Origin: a virus
DNA length: 35,295 bases
IMG/VR virus record: IMGVR_UViG_3300024305_000004
Location: 1-35,295 of that record
Reading direction: 5' to 3' (one strand)
The notes under the pieces are model-generated. The model did not search any database. It was not told where the DNA came from and saw only the letters and a list, made by a program, of their open reading frames with translations. This document shows positions 7,026-14,491 of this stretch, piece by piece (within the stretch, counting starts at the first letter, position 1; every line of letters begins with the position of its first letter). A program made the position numbers and the translations under genes.

Positions 7026-7691
7026 ATGAAACGTAGTATACTTGTGGCGTTGTTCTTCGTGCTGATCGCGAGCGTTGCCTATGCTGGCGACAATAAGGTT
7101 CCGCTCTATAAAGATTTTTATCATGGAATGACAAGAAGTGACGTGAACAAACGCGCAAACGTCGTCCCTTGCCTTTTTGAGGACGGCTCAGATTCTTTGT
7201 GCGTAAATGATGCGATGTTTGCTGGTGTAAAATGGAAGCAGGCGTTTAATTTTTCTGATGGAAAACTTACTCATATCACAATTGCCAGCAAGCTTAACGA
7301 TAAAAATTATTCTTCTACGTTAGGAGCAATTGTAAAAAATAATTTTGTTCCCGCATTGATGCGGATGAAAAATGAAACTTGTGATTTTAGTCAAGTATAT
7401 AATAGCATGGATAGGTCTAAGGCAGAGGCATACATAAATGAATTTGAAGCACGCGGACTGCGGTCTGAGAGCATACTCTACATATTTCTTGAGAAAGATG
7501 TTATTGCATCTGCAAAAGGGTCCACAAATATTTCAGAAATTATTAAACAATCTCCCGTAACAATGCGACAGGTTGAAATGGAGATATTCAATAGCGATGG
7601 GGATTCGTGGCTTGCCGTGCGTTTCCTGGCTCCAAAAATGTCGCATGGTATTCTTCTAAAGCAAATGGAAGACAGTACGGAGACCTTCTAG
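7026..7691 (+). CDS. Secreted cargo protein, unknown function
   Basis: A 221-residue protein, strikingly AT-rich compared with its neighbours. The N-terminus MKRSILVALFFVLIASVAYA is a Sec signal peptide with cleavage expected after residue 20. The mature part begins GDNKVPLYKDFYHGMTRSDV; the FYHGMTRSDV stretch recalls the GMT motif of BamE/SmpA-like folds. Cysteines at 49, 59 and 119 could form a disulfide. GAGGGG precedes the ATG, eight bases after mor. It lies between mor and the first repeated late element, so it is probably acquired cargo acting in the periplasm. Function unknown; a lysogen-conversion or exclusion role is only a guess. Confidence 0.85.
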   Translation: MKRSILVALFFVLIASVAYAGDNKVPLYKDFYHGMTRSDVNKRANVVPCLFEDGSDSLCVNDAMFAGVKWKQAFNFSDGKLTHITIASKLNDKNYSSTLGAIVKNNFVPALMRMKNETCDFSQVYNSMDRSKAEAYINEFEARGLRSESILYIFLEKDVIASAKGSTNISEIIKQSPVTMRQVEMEIFNSDGDSWLAVRFLAPKMSHGILLKQMEDSTETF

Positions 7692-7696
7692 CTCCC

Positions 7697-7760
7697 CACT
7701 GAACCCCTTCCCCCTGTCTCCGCCCCCGGTTGCTGCCAATATGGCAGTGACCGGGGGCGG
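7697..7760 (+). promoter_or_regulatory. Late element copy 1, before the lysis operon
   Basis: Bases 7697-7719 are identical to two other places in the window (17741-17763 and 30356-30378); the core reads ACTGAACCCCTTCCCCC. The element is followed at once by a dyad: CCGCCCCCGGT (7720-7730) with ACCGGGGGCGG (7750-7760), and an inner stem CTGCCA/TGGCAG (7733-7738, 7742-7747). The holin starts 60 bases later. Position matches Mu Plys. It may be a late promoter/activator site, or a terminator of the cargo gene in front. There is no T-run after the hairpin, which speaks against a simple terminator. Confidence 0.6.
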
Positions 7761-7820
7761 CTGCATTGTGGCGGCTGCCCTGACGAAACGTGTTGCACCT
7801 GTTTCGCAAGGGAGGCCGTC

Positions 7821-8192
7821 GTGTCCATCCTGTCCCGTCTGCGCGGCATCCGGCATACGCGCATGCTGCTGTGCAGCCTGATTGCCGTCGCGCTGTGGCT
7901 GTTCCTTTGGCACGCCTCGCCCAGGGAGGCGCTTATCGTCACCTACAAGCTCACTCAGGTCATGCTGGCCGCAGTGGTCACCTACTGGATCGACCGCTGG
8001 CTGTTTCCCTACGCCCGGCCCGAAGGCTACCTGTGCGAGGAATGGCGCGACCGCATCGGCTCCGGCGACTGGCCCGATGGCGTCGATGACTTCCCGGTGG
8101 TGACGGAATCCAAGACCCTGTTCATGGTCGCCTGCCTGCGTCGCAGCTTCCTGATGGGCGCGGCGATGCTGGCCGTGGAACTGGGACTCTAG
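7821..8192 (+). CDS. Putative holin
   Basis: A 123-residue membrane protein with a GTG start and the ribosome site AGGGAGG. Hydrophobic segments lie at about residues 14-31 and 40-56, with a weaker one at 104-122; a polar loop (PEGYLCEEWRDRIGSGDW) lies between. It is the first gene of the lysis block and directly precedes the muralytic enzyme and spanins, so it most likely forms the inner-membrane lesion that triggers lysis. Annotation rests on topology and context; holins are poorly conserved in sequence. Confidence 0.8.
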   Translation: MSILSRLRGIRHTRMLLCSLIAVALWLFLWHASPREALIVTYKLTQVMLAAVVTYWIDRWLFPYARPEGYLCEEWRDRIGSGDWPDGVDDFPVVTESKTLFMVACLRRSFLMGAAMLAVELGL

Positions 8193-8194
8193 CC

Positions 8195-8983
8195 ATGGGC
8201 GCGCCGCATGTCCGCAAGACCATTCGCCTGCCCGGCGGCTGGTCCCTACAATTGTGTGCCCCCGCTTCCTCCGGCCCCCGCTGGGCCAGGGTTTCGGCCT
8301 ATTTCGCGCTCATGCTGGGCAGCCTGCTTTCGGTCCTGTGGGAAGCGGGGCGCGCCGTGGTGATCGTCGTGCTGGCCACGCTCTTGCTGGGCGTCTGGCT
8401 GGGCGACTTTGCCCGCGCCGCATCCATCCCCCGTGAGGCGCAGGCGCACCGCTCCGTGCTGGTGCGCGCGGCCCGGCTGGAATGGGGCCTTGGCGCGCCG
8501 GTGGCCACCTTTGCGGCGCAGGTGCAGCAGGAAAGTGAGTGGAAGCCCGACGCCGTGTCCCCCGTGGGTGCGCAGGGGCTGGCGCAGTTCATGCCATCCA
8601 CCGCCCGCTGGCTGCCCATGGTCATGCCCCAAACCGGCCAGCCCGCCCCCTTCAATCCCGCGTGGGCGTTGCGCGCCATGGTCGCCTACGACCTGTGGCT
8701 GCACCAGCGCGTGCGCGCCGCCACCCCTTGCGACCGCATGGCCATGGCCCTTGCCGCCTACAACGGCGGGCTGGGCTGGGTGCAGCGCGACGCCAAACTG
8801 GCCGCTGCGCGCGGGCGCAACCCCGCCGCGTGGTGGGGCAACGTGGAGGCCGTCAACGCCGGGCGTTCCGCCAACGCCTTCCGCGAGAATCGCGGTTACC
8901 CCCGGCGCATCCTGCTGACGCTGGAACCGGTCTACGAGGCGGCGGGCTGGGGCGGGGGAAGCTGCGATGGGGGGCATTCCTGA
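8195..8983 (+). CDS. Lytic transglycosylase endolysin with N-terminal membrane segment
   Basis: A 262-residue SLT-type transglycosylase that cleaves peptidoglycan. The catalytic glutamate is E113 in QQESEW, followed by GAQGLAQFMPST (residues 125-136) and AAYNGG, the three family motifs. The N-terminus holds hydrophobic stretches at about 34-49 and 53-69, so the enzyme is membrane-tethered or a signal-anchor-release endolysin reaching the periplasm without the holin channel. It starts two bases after the holin stop and its TGA overlaps the Rz start. Confidence 0.93.
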   Translation: MGAPHVRKTIRLPGGWSLQLCAPASSGPRWARVSAYFALMLGSLLSVLWEAGRAVVIVVLATLLLGVWLGDFARAASIPREAQAHRSVLVRAARLEWGLGAPVATFAAQVQQESEWKPDAVSPVGAQGLAQFMPSTARWLPMVMPQTGQPAPFNPAWALRAMVAYDLWLHQRVRAATPCDRMAMALAAYNGGLGWVQRDAKLAAARGRNPAAWWGNVEAVNAGRSANAFRENRGYPRRILLTLEPVYEAAGWGGGSCDGGHS

Positions 8984-9678
8984 TGCTGGAAACCATCGCC
9001 GGATTCCTGTCCCCAAAGCCGCGCCTGCTGGCGCTTGCCGCCGGGGCCGCCGTGCTCGCTGTACTGCTTGCCGTGGCCGGGGTGCGTTGCGTCCTGCTGT
9101 CGGCCAGCCTCAAGACCGAGCAGGCCGCCCACGCCGCCACGGCGGAACGTGGCCAGCGGGCGCTGGCCGAACTGCGGGCCGAGCACGCGGACGAAAACAC
9201 CGTCCGCGCCCTGGCCGTGGCCGATGCGGAGCGTACCGCCCGGCGCAAGCTGGAGACGGAAACCGCCCGCGCCAACACCCTTGCGGCGGAACTGATGCAG
9301 ACGCGCACGCGCCTTGCCGATGCCCGCCGCGAATTCTCCCGGAGGATTGCCGCCCATGCCGCGCAAGACACTGCTGTTGCTGGCCCTGTGTTCGGCCCTG
9401 ATTTCGTGCGCCTGTACAACGAGGCAATCGGCCTCGCCCCTGCCGCCGGTGCCGGTGGTGGCCCCGTGCCCGAAGACGCCGCTGCCGCCGGAACTGGCGC
9501 AACCGCCCACGCCGCCCCCGGCGCTGACGCCGGGCTACTTCGCGCAGCACCCGGAATAGCGGGCGCAGCCACCGTCAGCGGGGCAGACATCCTTGCCCAC
9601 ATCCGCGACTACGGCGGGCGCTGCCAGGCGCTGGAAGCGCAGGTCAACGCCCTGGTCAACTTCGCGGAGGCCCCATGA
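8983..9678 (+). CDS. Rz-like inner-membrane spanin
   Basis: A 231-residue protein starting MLETIAGFLSPKPRL. It has one membrane segment (about residues 14-40) and then a long helical coiled-coil stretch (41-115) rich in Glu, Ala and Arg, ending in a periplasmic tail. This is the topology of Rz, which pairs with Rz1 to fuse inner and outer membranes in the last lysis step. The frame is open much further upstream, but ATG 8983 overlaps the endolysin stop and has a G-run ribosome site. It fully contains the Rz1 gene in another frame; the Ala/Gly-rich stretch after residue 140 is the part constrained by that overlap. Confidence 0.85.
   Translation: MLETIAGFLSPKPRLLALAAGAAVLAVLLAVAGVRCVLLSASLKTEQAAHAATAERGQRALAELRAEHADENTVRALAVADAERTARRKLETETARANTLAAELMQTRTRLADARREFSRRIAAHAAQDTAVAGPVFGPDFVRLYNEAIGLAPAAGAGGGPVPEDAAAAGTGATAHAAPGADAGLLRAAPGIAGAATVSGADILAHIRDYGGRCQALEAQVNALVNFAEAP
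9356..9559 (+). CDS. Rz1-like outer-membrane spanin lipoprotein, nested in Rz
   Basis: A 67-residue lipoprotein encoded wholly inside the Rz gene in the +1 frame. It begins MPRKTLLLLALCSALISC, a signal peptide with lipobox ALISC (C18). The mature part is Pro-rich (LPPVPVV, PKTPLPPEL, PPTPPPALTP), the classic Rz1 composition. GGAGG lies ten bases before ATG 9356; the in-frame ATG at 9314 would put polar residues before the signal and is rejected. It works with Rz across the periplasm. Confidence 0.9.
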   Translation: MPRKTLLLLALCSALISCACTTRQSASPLPPVPVVAPCPKTPLPPELAQPPTPPPALTPGYFAQHPE

Positions 9679-9941
9679 GCATGGAATGGGTGCTGCTGCT
9701 GGTCACCACGCTGCTGGGGGTGGTGGGCAGCCTTGGCGGCGTGGTGCTGTACGGGCTGAAGCAGGAGAATGACAGCCTGAAGGCAGAGCTGGCGGAACTG
9801 CGCCAGCGCGTCACCGACCAGTGCGTGCGCCGCGACGATTACGTGCTGATGCGCACCGAAATGCTGGACCGCCTGAAGGACATCGAAGCCAAGCTGGACA
9901 AACTCTCGGACCGCCTCGGCTCCCTGCCCGGCGGCGCATGA
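9675..9941 (+). CDS. gp25-like protein (DUF2730)
   Basis: An 88-residue protein with an N-terminal membrane segment (residues 5-26, VLLLVTTLLGVVGSLGGVVL) and then a coiled-coil (ENDSLKAELAELRQRV, ending EAKLDKLSDRLGSL). This matches Mu gp25/DUF2730, found between lysis and packaging genes. Its function is unknown; topology suggests a membrane-anchored helper in lysis or assembly. ATG 9675 overlaps the Rz stop codon. Confidence 0.82.
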   Translation: MSMEWVLLLVTTLLGVVGSLGGVVLYGLKQENDSLKAELAELRQRVTDQCVRRDDYVLMRTEMLDRLKDIEAKLDKLSDRLGSLPGGA

Positions 9942-9954
9942 TGCGGAGACACGC

Positions 9955-10170
9955 ATGACCAAGGATGACTGCGCCGGTGAAGCCGGGCGCGAACTGCAAC
10001 TGCTGCAAAGCATCGCGGAAAAGGTGGACCGGGTGGACCGACGCACCGCCCGCATGGAGCGCCGGGCCATCACCGCCGGGGCGGTGGCCGGGGGCATTTC
10101 CGGCGGGCTGACCGGCGGTCTTGTGGCCGTGGGCATCACCTACATCAAAACCAAGCTGCTGGGGGGCTGA
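9955..10170 (+). CDS. Small membrane protein with amphipathic helix
   Basis: A 71-residue protein with a charged helical N-terminal half (LQLLQSIAEKVDRVDRRTARMERR) and a Gly/Ala-rich C-terminal membrane segment (residues 40-62, TAGAVAGGISGGLTGGLVAV). No named family is recognised. It sits between the gp25-like gene and the small terminase, in the slot of Mu gp26. GGAG precedes the ATG and the next gene starts one base after its stop. Confidence 0.7.
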   Translation: MTKDDCAGEAGRELQLLQSIAEKVDRVDRRTARMERRAITAGAVAGGISGGLTGGLVAVGITYIKTKLLGG

Positions 10171-10171
10171 C

Positions 10172-10672
10172 GTGGCCCACGCCGAGGAAACCCGGCGGCA
10201 ACTGCGCGCCGCCTTCATCTACGACCAGTTGCCGCTGGAAATGGCCGCCACCAGGGCGGGCGTGCCCGCGTCCACGGCGGCCCGCTGGAAGCGGCAGGCC
10301 AAGGCCGACGGCGACGATTGGGACAAGGCGCGCACCGCCAGCATGCTGGCCATGGGCGGCACCGACGACGTGGCCCGGCAGGTGCTGACCGACTACATGG
10401 TGCAGCACAAGACCCTGCTGGACGAACTGCGCGAAGGCACCCTGAAGCCCAAGGAACGCGCGGACATCCTTGCCAGCCTTGCCGACAGCTTCAACAAGAC
10501 TGTGGCCGCCTGCCGCCGCGTCATGCCGGAAACGAATGAACTTGCAGTGGCGCTGCGTATTCTGAACAGGCTCGCTGAATTCGTACAAAGAGAATATCCG
10601 AATCACATTGAGGCATTTCTTGAGATACTGGAGCCATTCGGTGAGACTTTAACACAAGGGAAAGAGGTTTAG
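10172..10672 (+). CDS. Small terminase-type DNA-packaging protein (gp27-like, DUF1804)
   Basis: A 166-residue protein with a GTG start after a GGGGGG site. The N-terminus has a helix-turn-helix (LPLEMAATRAGVPASTAARW) that probably recognises packaging DNA; the rest is helical (VARQVLTDYMVQHKTLLDEL, RADILASLADSFNKTV). Size and order before the large terminase match Mu gp27. The last roughly 45 codons are noticeably AT-richer than the rest, and the stop codon overlaps the stop of a convergent cargo gene. This suggests the 3' end was replaced by recombination when the cargo entered. Confidence 0.85.
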   Translation: MAHAEETRRQLRAAFIYDQLPLEMAATRAGVPASTAARWKRQAKADGDDWDKARTASMLAMGGTDDVARQVLTDYMVQHKTLLDELREGTLKPKERADILASLADSFNKTVAACRRVMPETNELAVALRILNRLAEFVQREYPNHIEAFLEILEPFGETLTQGKEV

Positions 10673-10947
10673 ATTTTTTCCTCTTCATATTCCCACTTTG
10701 TCTCAATATCGAAGAAATATCTCAGGGTTGAATATGAGTCATTCCCCCATTTTTCATATAGGTGTGTTGGAAATTCATTATATGTTCTGATTGCGTGAAC
10801 TCGCTTTCCGTTAAAGTCATTGTCGAGTGATGTGTATGTGATTTCAACAGTGAGAGTACCTGTCTCACCGTCAGAGTTGGCTGATGGTTCAAATTCAATC
10901 CTGTGGATAATGTGGGAATCTTGAATTTTCTGCGGAGAGTCTGACAT
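10669..10947 (-). CDS. Small cargo protein between the terminase genes
   Basis: A 92-residue acidic protein (starts MSDSPQKIQDSHIIHRIEFE, ends YFFDIETKWEYEEEKI) on the minus strand in AT-rich DNA. Its TAA overlaps the stop of the small-terminase gene and its ATG overlaps the ATG of the large-terminase gene, since both share CATG at 10945-10948. AGGA lies ten bases before this ATG; the earlier ATG at 10968 lacks a site and lies inside terminase. No family is recognised; it has no signal or membrane segment. The exact fit between two essential packaging genes marks it as cargo acquired together with flanking terminase DNA. Confidence 0.75.
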   Translation of the reverse strand: MSDSPQKIQDSHIIHRIEFEPSANSDGETGTLTVEITYTSLDNDFNGKRVHAIRTYNEFPTHLYEKWGNDSYSTLRYFFDIETKWEYEEEKI

Positions 10948-12601
10948 GGCTAAATATCCTTTTGGCAAAACGTTTCAAGAAGGGGTAGCCGCCCTTGCCG
11001 CGTCACTAAAGATGCAAATACAGGCTGAATGCCGGTCATTTCCTGCCGACGCCTCCACGTCTGCAAGGCGGCGAGAGATGGCGCACGAAAGCTTTTCCTT
11101 TTTCCGTCGTACCTATTTTCCGCACTACGTCAAGAGCGATAGAGATTCTGCTCTTCATATATGGCTGGACGAGGAACTGCCCGGCATCGTGGCCGCGCCG
11201 GAAGGCGTGAAGCTGGCCGTGGCCGCCCCGCGCGGCGAGGCCAAGTCCACCTATGTGGCGTTGTTCTTCGTGCTGTGGTGCGTGCTGACCGGGCGCAAGC
11301 GGTACCTGCTGCTGATAGCCGACGCGCTGGAACAGGCCGCCGCCCTGCTGGAGGCGGTGAAGGTGGAACTGGAGGCCAACCCGCGCATCGGCATGGACTT
11401 TCCCGATGCCGCCGGGCAGGGCCGGGTGTGGAACGTGGGCACCATCGTTACCCGCAGCAACGTCAAGTTGCAGGCGCTGGGCGCGGGCAAGCGCATGCGC
11501 GGCCTGCGCCACGGCCCGCACCGTCCCGACCTTGCCGTGCTGGACGACCTGGAGAACGACGAGAACGTCCTGAAGCCGGAACAGCGCGACAAGCTGCAAG
11601 GCTGGCTGCAACGCACGGTGCTGTCCCTTGGCCCGGCGGATGACAGCATGGACGTGATCTACGTTGGCACCATCCTGCACTACGATTCGGTGCTGGCCCG
11701 CACGCTGCAAAAGCCCCTGTGGCGGGGCAAGCGGTTCCGGGCCGTCATTCGCTGGCCCGACCGCATGGACCTGTGGGACCGTTGGGAAGGCATCCTGCGC
11801 GCCGAAGGGGCGGACGCCGCCCGCGCCTTCCACGCTGCCAACGCGGCGGACATGGAGCGCAACGCCGAGGTATCGTGGCCGTCCATGCGCCCGCTGTACA
11901 AGCTGATGCTGAAGCGGGCCGAAGACCACGCCGCCTTCGACGCGGAACAGCAGAACGACCCGCTTTCCGGCGACGACGCCCCCTTTGCCGCCTGCATCAC
12001 CTTCTGGGTGGACCGCCGGGCGGACTGGCTGTTCTTCGGCGCGGTGGACCCGTCGCTGGGCAAGCACGGCGCGGGGCGCGACCCTTCGGCCATCCTTGTG
12101 GGCGGCTTCCACCGGCCCACCATGACGCTGGACCTGGTGGAAGCCCTGATCCGCAAGCGCCACCCCGACCGCATCATAGAAGACGTGATTGCCGCGCACC
12201 TTGAATACCGCTGCCTGCTGTGGGGCGTGGAGGCCGTGCAGTTTCAGGAATTCTTCGCCCACGTGCTGGCGCAGCGGGCCGTGGCGCGCGGCATCGCCAT
12301 TCCCGTGCAGCCGGTGGTCAACAGCACGGACAAGCACCTGCGCATAGAAACCCTGCAACCCTACATGGTGCAGGGGCGCATCCGCCTGCACCCCTCGCAG
12401 CAGACGCTGATAGACCAGTTGCGCCACTTCCCCAAGGCCGACCACGACGACGGCCCGGACGCGCTGGAAATGCTGTGGCGCATGGCCAGCGGCGGCTTTG
12501 TCAGCCTGCGCGACGCCTTCACGGCGGCCCCGCGCCGCAGCCCCTTCCACGATATGGACACCGACGGAGATGACCATGGGCTTCATGGATCGTTTGTCTA
12601 G
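10946..12601 (+). CDS. Large terminase subunit (gp28-like)
   Basis: This 551-residue motor pumps phage DNA into the procapsid and cuts it (headful packaging in Mu). The ATPase has a variant Walker A AAPRGEAKST (residues 93-102) and Walker B LAVLDD (196-201). The nuclease half shows AVDPSLG, a typical first metal-binding Asp, and a late DGPDALEM acidic motif. Length agrees with Mu gp28. CGGAGAG precedes ATG 10946. The first about 70 codons are AT-richer than the rest, matching the recombinant patch around the cargo gene. The end overlaps the portal gene by 26 bases. Confidence 0.93.
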   Translation: MAKYPFGKTFQEGVAALAASLKMQIQAECRSFPADASTSARRREMAHESFSFFRRTYFPHYVKSDRDSALHIWLDEELPGIVAAPEGVKLAVAAPRGEAKSTYVALFFVLWCVLTGRKRYLLLIADALEQAAALLEAVKVELEANPRIGMDFPDAAGQGRVWNVGTIVTRSNVKLQALGAGKRMRGLRHGPHRPDLAVLDDLENDENVLKPEQRDKLQGWLQRTVLSLGPADDSMDVIYVGTILHYDSVLARTLQKPLWRGKRFRAVIRWPDRMDLWDRWEGILRAEGADAARAFHAANAADMERNAEVSWPSMRPLYKLMLKRAEDHAAFDAEQQNDPLSGDDAPFAACITFWVDRRADWLFFGAVDPSLGKHGAGRDPSAILVGGFHRPTMTLDLVEALIRKRHPDRIIEDVIAAHLEYRCLLWGVEAVQFQEFFAHVLAQRAVARGIAIPVQPVVNSTDKHLRIETLQPYMVQGRIRLHPSQQTLIDQLRHFPKADHDDGPDALEMLWRMASGGFVSLRDAFTAAPRRSPFHDMDTDGDDHGLHGSFV

Positions 12602-14261
12602 CGCCGCGCGCGCCTTTACCCGCACCTTCATGCCTTCGGGCGGCCTGCAAACCCGCGACGGGGCCACGGCGGATGCCCCGCTGGACGCGGCGCTGGAAGG
12701 CCGTTCCAGCGCCGCGCCCCTGCTGTACTGGGAACGCTGGGCCAACCTTACCCACGGCCTCACGCCCGCCCGGCTGAAGAACATCCTGCAATCCGCAGAC
12801 GATGGCGACATCCTGCAACAGCACGTCCTGTTCGCGGACATGGAAGACCGCTGCGAACACCTTGCGGCGGAACTGGCCAAACGCAAGCGGGCGCTGCTGA
12901 CGCTGGACTGGGAAATCCTGCCGGGGCGGGCAGGGGATGCGGCGGCGCGCCGCGTGGCCGACGCCGTGCGCGAACAGTTCGACGCGCTGGCCAACGTGGA
13001 TGACCTGTTTCTGGACATGGCCGACGGCGTGGGCCACGGCTTTGCCGCGCTGGAAATAGAATGGGGGCGCGAGGGCAAGCTGCACCTGCCGCAGGCGTTC
13101 CACTTCCGCCCGCAGACGTGGTTCCAGACCCCGCCGCACGACCGCAACGCCCTGCGCCTGCGCGACGGCACGGCACAAGGCGCGGAACTGGAAACGCTGG
13201 GCTGGGTGCTGCATACCCACCGGTCCCGCTCCGGCTGGCTGGCCCGCGCCGGGCTGTTCCGCGTGCTGGCGTGGAGCTACCTTATCCGGTCCTACGCGCT
13301 GGCCTCCAACGCTGCCTATGTGGAAGTTCACGGCATGCCCTTTCGCCTGGGCAAGTACCCGGCAGCCAGCACGGAAGAAGACAAGGCGGCCCTGCTGCGG
13401 GCGTTGCAGGCCCTTGGCCGCGATGCGGCGGGCATCATCCCGCAGGGCATGGAGATCATCTTCCAGACGCCGCCCAACTCCACCCACGACCACTTCGGCG
13501 TGCTGGTGGACCGCTGCGAACGCGGCATGTCCAAGGCCATTCTGGGCGGCACCCTGACCAGCCAGGCCGACGGCAAAAGCAGCACCAACGCGCTGGGCGC
13601 GGTACACAACGAGATTCGCCACGACCTGCTGACCTCGGACGCGCTGCAAATCGCGGGCACGCTGACCCGGCAGGTACTGGCCCCGCTTGCCGTGCTGAAC
13701 TCGGGCGTGGCCGACGCCCGGCTGCTGCCGTGGTTCCGGTTCGACACCCGGCAGGCGGCGGACATCGCCACTTACGCCGACGCGCTGCCCAAGCTGTCCG
13801 GGGTGATGCGCATCCCCGCCGCGTGGGCGCATGAAAAGCTGAAGATTCCCCTGCCGCAGGGTGACGAGGAAGTGCTGGGCACCCGCGCCGCCGGTGCTGA
13901 TGCGGGTGACGATGGTGCGGACGATGAAGGCGCGGACGATGGCGATGCGGAAGGCCGGGCCGCCGCCGTGGCGCTGGCCGATGCGCACGGGGACGCAGAT
14001 GGTGACGGCGGCGCGCCGTACCCGGACCAGCAGGCGCTGGACGACGCCGAGATTCCCGACGGGGCCATGCTGGCCGCCATGGAAGAACTGCTGGAGCCGC
14101 TGATGCAGGAACTGCGCGACGGCGCGGAACCGGCGGACCTGCTGGCCCGCCTTGCCGAACTGTACCCCCGGATGGAGGGCCGCAAGCTGGAAGACCTGCT
14201 GGCGCGGGCGCTGTTCGTCAGCGAGGTGTGGGGGCGCGTCAGCGCGGGGGAGGATGCCTGA
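12576..14261 (+). CDS. Portal protein (gp29-like, DUF935)
   Basis: A 561-residue protein forming the dodecameric ring at the head vertex through which DNA passes. Family features include the segment LTHGLTPARLKNILQSADDGD, then KRALLTLDWEI and DGVGHGFAALEIEW, typical of DUF935 portals. The C-terminal quarter is very acidic (DADGDGGAPYP) with helical repeats. GGAG six bases before ATG 12576 decides this start; the ATG at 12570 lies too close to the same site. Confidence 0.93.
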   Translation: MGFMDRLSSAARAFTRTFMPSGGLQTRDGATADAPLDAALEGRSSAAPLLYWERWANLTHGLTPARLKNILQSADDGDILQQHVLFADMEDRCEHLAAELAKRKRALLTLDWEILPGRAGDAAARRVADAVREQFDALANVDDLFLDMADGVGHGFAALEIEWGREGKLHLPQAFHFRPQTWFQTPPHDRNALRLRDGTAQGAELETLGWVLHTHRSRSGWLARAGLFRVLAWSYLIRSYALASNAAYVEVHGMPFRLGKYPAASTEEDKAALLRALQALGRDAAGIIPQGMEIIFQTPPNSTHDHFGVLVDRCERGMSKAILGGTLTSQADGKSSTNALGAVHNEIRHDLLTSDALQIAGTLTRQVLAPLAVLNSGVADARLLPWFRFDTRQAADIATYADALPKLSGVMRIPAAWAHEKLKIPLPQGDEEVLGTRAAGADAGDDGADDEGADDGDAEGRAAAVALADAHGDADGDGGAPYPDQQALDDAEIPDGAMLAAMEELLEPLMQELRDGAEPADLLARLAELYPRMEGRKLEDLLARALFVSEVWGRVSAGEDA

Positions 14262-14263
14262 CC

Positions 14264-14485
14264 GTGTCCATCACCCGTGACCTGGACATCCGGCTGGGGC
14301 CGTTCGTGTTCCGCGCCGTGCTGGAAACGTCGCGCCCGTGGGGCCTCATGCGGCGGAACGGCACGGTTGCGCCGCTGGCGTGGTGCTGGGGGCAATCCGA
14401 ATCCCCCGACCGTTTCCTGCATTTCCGGTTGCTGGTGCTGGGGCCGGTGGGCATGGCGTTCGGTCGCATCCTGCCGGTGCGGTAA
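14264..14485 (+). CDS. Small hypothetical protein between portal and gpF
   Basis: A 73-residue protein with GTG start (VSITRDLDIRLGPFVFRAVL) two bases after the portal stop; GGGGGAGG is ten bases upstream. It is rich in hydrophobic and Arg residues with beta-like spacing and ends six bases before the gpF-like gene. The packed spacing argues for a real gene in the head operon. I do not recognise a family; a head-assembly accessory role is a guess. Confidence 0.6.
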   Translation: MSITRDLDIRLGPFVFRAVLETSRPWGLMRRNGTVAPLAWCWGQSESPDRFLHFRLLVLGPVGMAFGRILPVR

Positions 14486-14491
14486 TCCGTC

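Noticed and set aside
7694-7760. G-quadruplex as the function of the late element (minus strand)
   Set aside because: Four G-runs exist at copy 1, but copy 3 lacks a convincing fourth run, so this cannot explain the shared 23 bases.
10669-10947. KTSC-domain identity for the terminase-junction cargo
   Set aside because: YNEFPTHLYEKWGNDSYSTL has a faint resemblance to KTSC proteins, but the key K-T-S-C positions cannot be aligned by eye.
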